The notes beneath the pieces were generated by a model. The model made no database searches. It was not told the origin of the DNA and worked only from the letters and a program-made list of their open reading frames with translations. A program made the translations under genes and the position numbers. Positions 21,618 through 34,531 of a stretch of DNA of 36,038 nt are shown in pieces. This stretch comes from Priapulus caudatus (lineage: Eukaryota > Priapulida > Priapulimorpha > Priapulimorphida > Priapulidae): assembly GCF_000485595.1 (NCBI RefSeq), contig NW_014577599.1, positions 50,534 to 86,571 of the forward strand. Direction: 5' to 3'. Position 1 is the stretch's first letter. Every line of letters starts with the position of its first letter.

Positions 21618-22431
21618 GTACATACCCAGCCCTTCAATGGTTACATGGTTTGGAAAGTGACTTTATCCTTTATAATCTTGTAAGCACTGTACAAACAGCT
21701 CACGCTGCACGTACTACTGAAAGGACGGATAACTGTGACCTTACTTTTGAACAATATATTTTTCTCGAGCCCACTGGCCACTTTAATGATCACTTTGTTT
21801 AGCTAATAGCGCAATAGTACATATCTATTTTAGTACTAGCTGACACAGGACAGAAGTACATATTAAGAGCATTCATGCTTCGACGTGAATTTTTTTCTTT
21901 TATGTACGAACTTATTAATATATATAGTCGGTGAAATAACGGCTGAAGTAATGTTACACACGTACCTTTATGTCTGTCCAGAAATTAATGAGTGTTGCAA
22001 TTTACGCATGAATGTATAGCCACCATTTTATACAGATCGTCACACGAAAAATAAATGGCTACACGAACAGGGTTGTAACAGTCACACCTGTATTGGAAGA
22101 ATATAAGTACGAACCCTCACCCCAAAAAGAAAGACATATCTCCCTATGTTAACATGAATACAAGAAATGAGAAATACGAGTCTTCACTTCACACGTAATA
22201 ACTGCTTTAAAACAGAAATATGTCTCCCTTGTGCTTGTTTAAAAACATGACACGCAAGATAAACTGTGGTGCGTGAAAGCATTCTATCGCAATGTTTGTT
22301 CCTCGCCATCCTCCATGCGAAGTCTTTCCCAGTCTCCAGTTCTTTCTTATTACACATATTCTACTCTCGAGTGCATGAAACCTAACATCAACTATACTGA
22401 CACACCACCGCTTTGCACGTGCACATAGGAA

Positions 22432-22559
22432 TCAGTCGTGATCGTGAGGGACTTCGTATATTGGCATCTGATGCTCCTCTTGCACATGAGTCACCAGATC
22501 CCAGCTGTTGTCGAAGGTGCGGCCACAGGTTGCACATAGCAGGGTTGGAGCTTCGTGTG
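22432..22559 (-). CDS. Terminal exon: C2H2 zinc finger and stop
   Basis: Minus strand. A pyrimidine-rich acceptor ends at 22560, phase 1. It encodes 41 residues after the split codon, including one C2H2 finger (C-x2-C-x12-H-x4-H) and MPIYEVPHDHD, then TGA at 22434-22432. The finger resembles the second BCL11 finger (a C..C, SAW, HAQ..H, RIYLE pattern). BCL11 has further fingers; none is seen downstream here. Confidence 0.8.
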
Positions 22560-23719
22560 CTGAATGAAACGGAAATCACGTCTGAATCTGATAAAAGATT
22601 CTGCTAAATGTACCTAAATTACTGCTTACACCAACATTGTGCAGACTCCAAGCTGCTAGCTATACGAGCCTATTCAATCTGCACTTCTTTTGTTGATATT
22701 GCCAATCATTCGACTAAAGCAAAGTGCAAGCAGATTATTAAGGGATTCACCGATAAGAAATTGATAGCAATATTACAGATAGATAAAAGCGCCAAGGTAA
22801 GTCATCTTGAGTTAAGACGTAGAAAGAATCGACGGTAGCCCATTATCACAGAGAAGCAGCTGTCCAGTAAATCAATCAGCAGGAAGGTTTTATACAGTAA
22901 TTTTACCTGATTTTGCTTGCAGTGCTTGACACTTGCAGGTGAATCTGAGCTTGCAACGCGTGCGCTTGTGCTCTGTTAGGCTGAAGATATCCGGTAGTTG
23001 TTCCTTACAGTTACCACACACAATAATGTCTGGGTTGCCTGTAACCATGGTGCAAGTATACATCAGTACCGGTACAACTTAGTGCCATTATGTAGGCATG
23101 GGTATACAAAAGGGCCAGCAGAGATCAATGCTATCATATTACCACGAACACAACCTTACTCAAACTTACACATAATATTAACCTTTACAACTAGGCTGAT
23201 TGTTAAAAAAATGCAAGCAAGTGCATGAATATACTATAGCCCATCGCATATTATCAGCCACAAACTTATCAACTATAGGTAATAGGCTCTTGATATTGAG
23301 GAACCTCTAGAATATGCTAGACGACTCAGCAACTGTTTACATGATACGCACGGTACGTATTAAGGTCTTCCTGGTTCACATCCACGTGTGATTCTGCCAT
23401 GCCATTCTCAGGCTTGAGCTTCTTCACTACACTGGAAACGTAAAAAAACCTACATGTATCAATAGTACTACCAGCACGATTACTTGCCAGGAGTGTAGAA
23501 GGGGAATGCATGACCTCATGCTGAAATGCTTTATTGCATAGTTTAATTTCCAGGCGATATTTTACATGGGCCATGGCAATGCAATGGGGTAATATATTTG
23601 GGGTACTAATAGAATGAAAGATCGCATTCCATGGTAAGAGCAATTTAAGACATAGAAAAACTAACAATAATATTAATATTACATTATTTTTATAATAGTA
23701 AGTAAGCAAGCAAGCAAGC

Positions 23720-23775
<56 letters not shown>

Positions 23776-25207
23776 ACGTTATTTAACGACGGTAAAACAT
23801 GTTAGGTACAGACGCAATAAATTGGCGCAGACCTATCTTCCACATGGCCGTCTCACAGCAACAGAATGGTTAAATATTAAACAAATACACACTATATATA
23901 TATATAATTACAATATTTATAATAAAATAGGTTTAAATAAAATTTGGACATGGAAATTACGTGCATGTACGTGCGTGTACCCGCACGTACACGCACCTAC
24001 ACGCAGGTACAATCAGATACACGCACGTACACGCGGGTACACGCACGTGCACGCGGGCACACGCACGTACACGCGTGTACACGGAGATACACGCCCGTAC
24101 ACGCGGGTACACGCACGTACACGCAGGTACACGCACGTACACGCGGGTACACGCACGTACACGCGGGTACACGCACGTACACGCAGATAGACGCGCGTAC
24201 ACGCGGGTACACGCGCGTACGCGCACGTACACGAGGGTGCACGCACGTACACGCGGGTACACGCACGTACACGCGGATACACGCACGTACACGCGGGTAC
24301 ACGCACGTACACGCGGGTACACGCACGTACACGCGGGTACACGCACGTACACGCACGTACACGCACGTACACGCGGTACATCGCACGTACACGCACTTAG
24401 CTGGGAAACGCCCCGCCGATTGCTTCCGTACGAACTAACATTCGCTAACCGCGCCTTCCGTCAAATGTCTCTGTGCGCATGTGTGCAGTAGGTTAACTGT
24501 TGATTGGCGATTGACGAGCCTCGGCAATTGCTCCATTCCATGATTCATACCCTATTCAGTATTCGTGGCCTTTGATTTGTCAATTCGTCAATTCGTCAAA
24601 TCGTCAATTCGGCGATTCAATTTAGCAATTCGTTATTTAATTGCTCAATTGAACGTTTGGATGATTAAACGACTGTTCAATTGAAACATCAAATCTGAAT
24701 CAATTGAACAATCAAGTCGAGTCATTGAACGTTTGAACATGATTAAATTGAACTGTCCATGTTTAATTTGAATCAATCAATTGGATTCAATTAAACGTTT
24801 GAATATTAAATTGACTGTCATTGAACAATCATCGATCAATTGAACGTTTGAATTTTGACACATATCCCCTCCCATAACCACTAGCCATCAAGTGATTAAC
24901 TACATAAAGCCACTGTGAGTTAGATATATGCTGCCAGATAGTAAACTACGTACGTAATTTCGAGTACAAGCGTATCAGGTGACGTGAGTTATTGTAAAAC
25001 GCGCGCATATCTGCACGTCCACGGCTCGTTACATGTCATATATTTTTGATCATTTTGTACGACCATTAATCTGTCCCGCTGCTGATTGCCCTGTCGCACG
25101 GGGCACGCGTCATTTGCCATGAATACCGGCAATAAATCAAGCCCAGGCAATCTCATGGGGAATACCTTAACGATCGAATAAATTCGGAAGTTCCTATACA
25201 TTTCCTG

Positions 25208-25238
<31 letters not shown>

Positions 25239-28200
25239 CGCATGCTTCGTACAAGTAAATGAGTAAATACACTAAAAGTGTGCATGAATATTTATCAGTC
25301 ATAATATAGAGTATGCACTCATGCAATCAAAAGGCCCCCGGGTGTGGTAACGCCAAATAGTGTTGCTAGTTGGATGAAAGCAGTTACTAAGCAATTACTC
25401 AGCAACTACCACGAATACTATATTACTTGAAAGGGCTAACGTTCTCGCATGCTATGTCCCGATAATATACAGTTTCGTGAACACGTACGCACGCACGCAC
25501 GCACACGCGCACGCGTATAAATATACGTGTGTGCGCGCGTGCGTGCGCATAGATAATAAATTATTTTCTTATAAATAATGTGGATCCATATTATCATTTT
25601 GGCGAACATAACGATACATGTACGAATCAGGAAACGTTATTATATATAACGATAGTAGTTAGTTATAGATGTATCTGCCATTAAGACTAAATCTGTTCAA
25701 CCGCGATTACAATATTAACGGCTGGACACGGTCGCAACCTATTGAAACTCTACCAACTAATTTCCCACATATCTGCGATAATCTCAAAAAATTGCCATCG
25801 GGTTATCCACACCTTATCCATGCACACCTGATCGGTGTGCCTCCTCCTTTAAATAATTCTTCATCTAACCACATTCATCATACCTAGACATGCACACCTT
25901 GCCCAAGGGAACAAAAACTACACAATTTAAACAGGAGTTTGATTAATATTCCGAGGGCTGAGCATGCAGCCAATTTAATAATTCAACATGGGATTTATGC
26001 TTTTAAACATGAGCACATGTGTATGTAATTTTATATACTCAATTAACGGGAAAGTAAACTATTCAACAAAAACACCAGAAACCAACGGTGCCCAACCAAC
26101 CGTGCCAACCAACCAACCAACCAACCGTGCCAACCAACCAACCAACCAACCGTGCCAACCAACCAACCAACCGTGCCAACCAACCAACCAACCGTGTCCA
26201 ACTCCGTCCTTATGAAGGCACGCGCGCGAGTCTGCACTCATCAACACGGGAGCGGTGTTTAGATCGTTGTTTAGACTTTTTGCTTTCATCAAAAGTTCGT
26301 ATATGTCATTATAGCGAACCATGGTGATGTTAAAGGGCCAGCGTTGACCAGCTGGTATATTCCCGGTTGGCCTACTACCAATTCGTCTACGCTCAAAATC
26401 TACCCCTTTCCCATTTCGTCTACGATCGGTTTGTTTACTAATTAATCATTAAAAAATGGTTTTAATTGGCATACATAGACTACAGGAACCAGAAGAAAAC
26501 ATAGGTACAAATAATGACAACACAACTTGACAAAAATAGAAAATACAGTAGCATAAATAGGAGTAGGCGAAATGGGTATATTGCCGATTCTGAGAGTAGA
26601 CGAAATGGGAGTAGCTGAAATGGGACGTAGTCGAAATGGATGTAGCTGAAATGGGAGTATATAGGCCAACTGGGATGTTACCGACCAGCTTATACTTACG
26701 GTTCTCCTTCCTCGTGCTGCTGACGCTTCTTCGGACCCTGCTTCTGTTCACCTGCTGAATTGGCATCTGCAAAAAGCAGTAAATACATTCATTTCCCGCT
26801 GCTGGAAAAACCTACAGCCATTACGCACAAAACTATAATTCACAATAGCAGAGTACATATCACTGTACATTCACTTCATTCTTTACATTATTATTATATT
26901 ACGTTATTCTTTTTTCAAACCCCAGTGTGCGTTAGCCTTTATTTAAGTGATATATATATAAAGGGTTAAGTGAGTTATATAAAGCGGGTGGGTATAAAAG
27001 AAAGAAAATTTATAAGTGATCGTTTTTTAGTACTGATAAAAATGCTGAAACACACTTTCAACCAAAATAAAAAAAACCGAAGGAGGTTTAAAAACGAACT
27101 CACGCAGCCTTTTTTTAATTAGCATGGGCATGCCTCAAACTAATTACGTGCTAATTAAATTTTCAAAGGTCCTATGTTATTTTCTTTGATTTTTCATGCC
27201 TGACTGCCTAATGAGTTCCACGTGGAAGCTGTTTAGCTCAGAAATGCAAATGAGAAACTGTCTTATGTTAAGTAAACACAACGCATTCATTAGTGCAAGT
27301 TCAACGACACTCACAGTGTGCATGCATTTGTTCAGTTCATTAATTATAATAACTATATCAGCCCAAGAGCTGTCAGCATTGATAATCTTTTCCGAATTTT
27401 CCGTCGAGAATTTAAAGCTGATCTAATTAATATAGCAAATTACAGTCAGAAAACCAAATTAGAATGCAAGCAATCTCATAATACCAGGTTTACCACTAAA
27501 CTTGCTGCATCGTACCATGTGAACGTACAGCTTAGGATGGGTAAATTAGGAGCAGAAAGGGGACTGGAGCAAGTGTGCCTGAAAGACGTGTGATACATAA
27601 ATTAATACAACAAGCCTTACACATTTGTTTTGCAGTTTGTTCTACGTGATGGTAACTATTAGCACAGCATGAAGATAGGCTATAGTTCTTTCTATGAGTT
27701 TTTAGTTAGAGTAATCTAGACCCAGTTATAAATGTGTTTTTTTGTCTATTTCTGACCTTTAGCAGAAATTTCGAATGCAATGGATGGAAATGAATGTATG
27801 AAAGAGGATATGTGTTTGCAATGATGATTCAAGTATTCAGTCGAACGACTCATTGTGTGATCAATAATGAAGTTTCTGTACGTTATGAGTCAATTACAAA
27901 TTTTGTATTTCTTGTATTTTTAATTTGTTGAATTATGACATAATTATATAGATTTTCCATTTTTACAAAGTGGATGAAGTTACGGCTAATTTTCATTCGA
28001 AAAACGACTTTTACATAGAATTTTGAGTTTACATGTTAAAATAATTAGGAAGGTACATAATATCTCGTTACAGATGCAAGCTCACGTCGTTTCTCGTACT
28101 AAGGCGTGCCTTCAGCATGGTTAGACAGTGTAACAGCAAAATACTGAGTAACAGAGTAAGTAGTTGATCTCCCAATCATAAATGTGCATGGTTACCTCCA

Positions 28201-29342
28201 CATTTCCGGTAGAATAAATGCCCGTACTGGAAAATATAAATATTTCAATTTCGACCCCTGCCTAAGTCAATAATATCTGCCTCATCAGGTGATAATGGAT
28301 CGAAGACGAATGAGGTAGCGTGTACGATAACACCAGGCTTTTTAACAACTGGTTCTAAAAATATGTTAGACGACATTTGTTTTCAAGTGAAATTCAACCT
28401 TTAAGTGAGCCGTTCTCTACCATTAAATGCCTCACTATGTCTATTACTATTCTTTCTATCTTGATAATCCTGCTATTTTAATTATTCATTGAAAATATTA
28501 CCAAATCCTGTAATATCCTTGAATATGGACATATGTGTGTGCGTGATGGATATATATACACCCGCTTGTATGCATGCATGGGCACGCCTGTTACTAAATT
28601 TACTGGAGGTAGTTTTACTACCTTTATGCCTAACACCTTGGATGCATTTGCAATATTTAACAGCATTATTCAACCCATGCGGAAATTTCTATTCTGACCG
28701 TAAAATATAATATACTAAATAATTAAATGCAAAATAAATCGATATCTGCAGCGGCTGCATCACTCTGTGCGGCGTCCTTACATGCGTTACATTCCTGTGC
28801 GGCAAAAACATCGATCCCGGACGAGGAATCTTGAACTATCCCAGACAAATTATTAAACTTATTTATATTAGAAATACTTATCACGTATTTCACGTGTTTC
28901 ACGTAGTTAGGGACCAGCTATAAGGTCACTTAACCATCACCTGCAATACTTTTTGATCTAACACTGACACACGTAGCACAAACAACGCAAACACACTTAA
29001 GCAGCATATAGCTCCTACGTATTCTGCTAACCATATGCCAGGACACTCGCCATCTAATTTCCATCCAGGATTATTCCAGCTGAATAACATTTCGCTATCT
29101 TTGCAATCTACATACTATATACCCTCAGTGTAATATAATATATAATAAACAAATTAACATGTACTATACAGACACCCTAAACCCAGATTGTAGAGTTTAG
29201 GTATTTTTTGTACATAAGTGCAGTGACTGATGCCACACATATTATCCTAAGTCATTCCTGATATTACCGCGCGCAAGCGAGGGTTTAACAGTTCCGTATC
29301 GGGATAGAGAGAAGTAATCTTGAATATTTTCCTGAAAGAGCC

Positions 29343-29386
<44 letters not shown>

Positions 29387-32300
29387 CTGAAAGAATTACT
29401 CATCAATCATATCTAGCAAGTGTGATCTTGAAAATACTTATCAATGCTGTATAGCCAAGAAATCTTATTCATCCTCGTTCAATCGATTTGTCATTCAGTT
29501 AAAATTTCATGTTATGTTCAGTGAAATACTGTACGAATGTTTTGCTGCTGGCCACGAAAACCAGGGCAGAGAGGAATTAGTAATCAAATCAAAATCAAAA
29601 TTACAAAAACGGGGATTATTTAATGAACGTTCATGCATGTTAGCTATATGGTACAGTAGATATATGCTACATACCTAACATTTTATGCATACACGTCCCC
29701 TTCGTCTTATACTCTTCATTACTCGGTTATTACTCTTCAAGCCGGCCTCTCACCCCACCATACTCACGCACGCACGCACGCACTCACGCACGCATGCACG
29801 CACGCACGCACATGCGCGCGCGCTCGTACGCAGTCACGCGCACATATACGGCACGTACCAAGAGTAGATAATAACACATCATTTATAACACATAGCACAT
29901 GTGTGTTATTATCAACTCTTGCACATACCCATATTAACCCACGACGCGCGTGCACATGTGCGTGAATGCCCAAACACGCCATGGGTGGGATACACGCTGT
30001 GGCGGATAAACATACATAGCTATATATGTCTCTGAATCTGGGCCGAACTTAATTATAGATCGTAAAATTCCTAATTTTAGAAGCTCAAATGTCAAATGAC
30101 AAACAAGGACAAAAAAAACTAGCGCAGAAAAACAAGTAGTTTACTCGAGAACGTCGGCAGCCGCACGCACACACCCACGCGCTATACGAACCAAGAAATA
30201 GATACGTTGAAGTCCATTGAAGTAAAAATGCAACGTTTAAGTGTCAATTTCATAGGGTATTACACACACGCACGCACACACACGCACGCACGCACACACA
30301 CACACGCACGCACGCACGCACACACACACGCACGCACACAGTAGTCTGCTCACATATATTCTATATGTTGCCCTTTCTATATGGAAGCCCTTTCTATATG
30401 TTGCCCTTTCTATATAGATACAATGGAACTTTGCCATGGCCACATGCACGTACACTCTTTAACATTTTCAATAAAAAAAATACTAATAGTAAATAATATG
30501 AAATCGCAGGTTAATGTACTTTTTATCTCCTAATAATGCTTATATATTATCCTGATTATATACTATTACACGCTGCTGATGTGCTCTATAGTAAAGGTTC
30601 TCTTCACTACGACTGGACATTTACCAATGCATAAATTTAGTTTTTACATGATTATAAAGATACTTTAAAGCCTATATGTGTCAGACTATGTGTAAAGACT
30701 ATTTTAAATCGTCAATGTGTGACAGGGGTGTGACAGGATCAACCCCTAAAAAATACGTTTGTTAAACCTAGTGTAGCTATGTCATTTTTCAACTATATGT
30801 ATTGGTAAAAAAAATTATTAAGCACTCTAAACATATTTTTAACGCAATTTTGTAAAGGAACTATATGAAAACGCGTCTCGTGCGACGTCTCACTGATGAT
30901 GTAATTTTGGGAATCATTTCTCGAAACGCGAGTCAGCTCTTGATATTTATTGGTAATATTAACTAAACATAAACATTAACTAAACATAAACTAAACATAA
31001 ACATTAATATTGAATATGTATACTTATCCAACTGTAACATGACTCTCACACATATTACTGTTACAGACTCGATCTATATTGGTAATGCACTCTTAATAAC
31101 GCTCATAAGGTCTATGTCCCCCAGGGTACAGCCGGAACGTACCCTGGGTACGGTCCGGTATACCGAAACGTACCCTGGTCACTATTTGATATGGTTAGGA
31201 CTTAGGGTTAGGAATAGGGTTAGGGTTAGGGTTCGGGTTCGGGAGTAGGCGTAGGCGACTCCCTAGACTCGTTAGTGGAGTAGGCGAGGTACGGTCCGGC
31301 ATATTAGATAGTACCAGGGTACGTTCCGGTATACCGGACCGTACCCAGGGTACGTTCCGGCAGTACCCCGGGGGACATAGACCCTTTCAGCCTTAATAAC
31401 AACATGAAAAATCCCTGACCTGGTTTGTTTTTGTTACGCTGTCCGGGTTTCGGTTCACAGGCCAAGTTGCAGTCTGGAAGTAGAAACATAAGAAAAGCAA
31501 TCACAATAGTGTGACGTGTAAATACACTAGAAGTACCTACAATGCGTACGGGCCCCAAATGAAAGCAATGTCTAAGACTGCCACAACTCTTACGTCAAGC
31601 CGTTACCATTTAACAAAAAATGAACAGTTTAACAGGCGATAATCCATGTACTATTAAAAGTGAACCACACCGATTATTCGAATTTGAGGAACGGATTAGT
31701 TATTGGAACAATTAGCTTTTACAACAGTGGCAGCTGAGCAATTAAAGCCTTCCAAATTAATCTCCCTATTCTCTCACCATCTATACAATCGGTTCCCAGC
31801 AACTATTTCATAGACACTGTCATCGACAGCAATCATTTAATTCGCTTCACAATGACGATTTGTAAGTGAACAGTAATTATGGACACTATATGACGAACAT
31901 GGGTACCGATAACTGCCCGATCGAGACGGATAACCAACCGTCCACGGCACTGGCCACGGAATTGCATTGACTAGCCCAGCCGAGAATAAAACACTCTGTC
32001 GTGCCTGTATTGAAACGCATGCGAGCGAGTAAGAGCAGGCATTATAATGAACGACCACTTTTTCCTACCCCTCGCTACAACCATAATTATTGTATAGTCA
32101 AGATTGTACATAGGTTTCCCGGTCCCAACGTTATGAGAATAAACAGAACGTATAGTTCTGGAAGCAAATAGATCGTACAGAGTTCGCCACATGCTAAATA
32201 CATGCCATGGCTCAGTGCCACACGGTGGTTAGAGTAAGAGCAGTAATCTCTCGCTTGTTCACTCTCGCTTGTGGAAATTCATGTTGCGGAAATACGCCTA

Positions 32301-34491
32301 TACGAAATTTATAAATTACGGTCGATAAATTTATGGTATATTTACCAGATAAATTTATATTATACCAGTAAATCTGCCCTTCCAGAAATATTAACAAATT
32401 TTCAAGACAAACTGCAATATAGACCAAAAAAATCGGCAAAATTATATTATTTGTTGAGTGGATTTCACTCATGGTTTGCTGCCAACATGCGTGGATATAT
32501 ACGCAGTGTATAGCTCGCGCAGGTTGGCACATGTACAACACTCACCATCGTCTTTTGTGCATTTATTATCATATTATACCACGCTACTGTGAACTTTTCA
32601 AATACACATGCATGCTTTCCGTAACCTTGGCAATTACAGTTCTGATGAAGTTATTTGTATGAGGGATTTATTGATATTGACTTTTCACCAAAGAACAGTG
32701 CACAACTAAGCCACCTCCCGTTCTTCATTTACTACCTTAAACTTGTCAGACGTAATTTCTTTGAAAGAGACGCCTACTCACAATTGTAATGAAGCTAAAG
32801 TCATTACGATATAGAGCGACGCCGCAGGGCAGGCACGGTTCGTGACCACGTCTATGTCGAGGCTAAGATCCGTACGCAGGAACACGCCTCATGCACTTTT
32901 GGTCACTCGCTTCGTTATAGGCAGTTCGATACTGCCTGGTACCTCCAAGTACGACATTCCGGGTAAACAAAAGACACCCTCCCCCTATCATTAAAAAAGA
33001 GGACAGTAGCCATTTTCGCACCAAGGCATGGCCTTGTTTCATAGACATATTAACCTGGAAGCGTAGCACTACTAAAACCACGTGACACGGCTAGAATTGT
33101 ATAAATAGCAAGCTTTTCTAACAGAGAAGAGTGAGAGAGAGAGAGGGAGGAGAGAACCAACCGGGTCTCTTGGAGTCTCTCTCTCTGTCTCTCGCTCGAT
33201 CTCTCTGGTATGTAAGTATAAATAAGTTTTACCGTATTCGTGTGCTCGAAATATGCGTTGTCCGGTTGTCCGAGACAACCAGAATTTGCGCCGGACAACC
33301 TAACCAGTCTGAGACATTGTCCGGTGGACAACAAAGAAAAATGTGACGAAAAACGCACTTTATTTATGTTTTTCTCAGTGGTTCTCCAAGAGCACTTATA
33401 GCCTGGCGGCCCGCCATTAATCTATGGTGTGGGAAAGTGACGCATACCAGCTGCTATTTCCAACACTGGTATATATGTCAGGTTTTTTGATTTATGAGAG
33501 GTGAACTCGATTTGGAACCAGCAAACCAGCAAGTTCACCCCTACATTTTGGTATTTTTATTCCATTATTATTTTGAATTTTCCGATGGCTTTGCCCATGC
33601 ATGCAAAACAAACAACAGTGCATGGGGATTCATGTTGATCCGAAAGTTAAAAAAAAGAAAAGAATCAGTCGTAGGCAGAATGAAGGCTGTACATGTACTC
33701 AAAAGTGCCGCAAATACCATCTCCTGCGATCTACATTTTCAAAATTTTCTGGGGGAGGACCCCCATACCCCCCGCTTGTTTTTAACCCCCCTCCTTGGAA
33801 TCCTAGACCCGCCACTAAACTTGGGAGGACACCGCCATATCTTGGGAGCAGAGAAAAATGAACAAAAATGTCGCCTTTTCGCATGGCACCCAAAACAAAG
33901 ATTGCAGAGAAGGTAGAGGAGCCGTAGGGTGTGGAGCTCAGGGAGGCGGAGGAGCCATTAAAATATTAAGTCATCCACGATTTTTCGCAGTTCGCTGTTT
34001 TTGGCCCCCTTTGTTAAAAAATCTGACGATATTATTATGTGATTGAAAATAGGAGATTTGGGGATATTTTTTTGGGACAACCAGAAATTGTTGCGGACAA
34101 CCTGATTTGATGCCTGAGTTGTCCGCAGGACAACCACATTTTTTTTCATATTTCGAGCACTGACTGCCACTCACTATGCATCTTAAAACGTATGTCTTAA
34201 AACTCCTTTTTAAGACTAGTAAATGTATTTGCGTGTGTAAACTCCTTTTAGAGACCTTGCATTAAATATGTAACTAATAACGTGTCTTTGTAAGATCGTG
34301 TAAGAATTAAATAGACATTTGTTTGTACGTTATACTTCCGTGTCTGTCTACTTTGTGATTACCTCAGGGTACCTCACAAGGGTGCCCGCACCAAGTAGAA
34401 CCTCTGGGTACAACATCACATGGTATACACTATATACGGTCACGAGCCACACACACACACACACACACTATACGGTCACGAGCCACACACA

Positions 34492-34531
<40 letters not shown>

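Larger units (their letters stand above)
18325..22431. other. Intergenic interval between convergent genes
   Basis: It holds the MINDY4 3' UTR at its start and presumably the 3' UTR of the minus-strand gene at its end. Apart from the two inverted-repeat elements listed separately I see no exon, RNA gene or long open frame that resembles a protein. Confidence 0.5.
24397..26087 (-). other. Intron stretch with simple repeats
   Basis: Between the minisatellites. (TA)n at 25212-25238 and a CACG/CGTG hairpin-like tract near 25486-25548. No supported exon. Confidence 0.5.

Noticed and set aside
23275-23296. Solo CTCTTGATATTG as a further CAAGAG-family member
   Set aside because: No left arm or matching 7-bp repeat was found upstream; only a weak ATATT lies near 23250.
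26043-26322. Trp/Leu/Val/Gly-rich minus-strand open frames
   Set aside because: Produced by the CCAA minisatellite.
30930-30950. CAGCTCTTGATATT near 30935 as a family member
   Set aside because: No inverse arm within 100 bases on the left.
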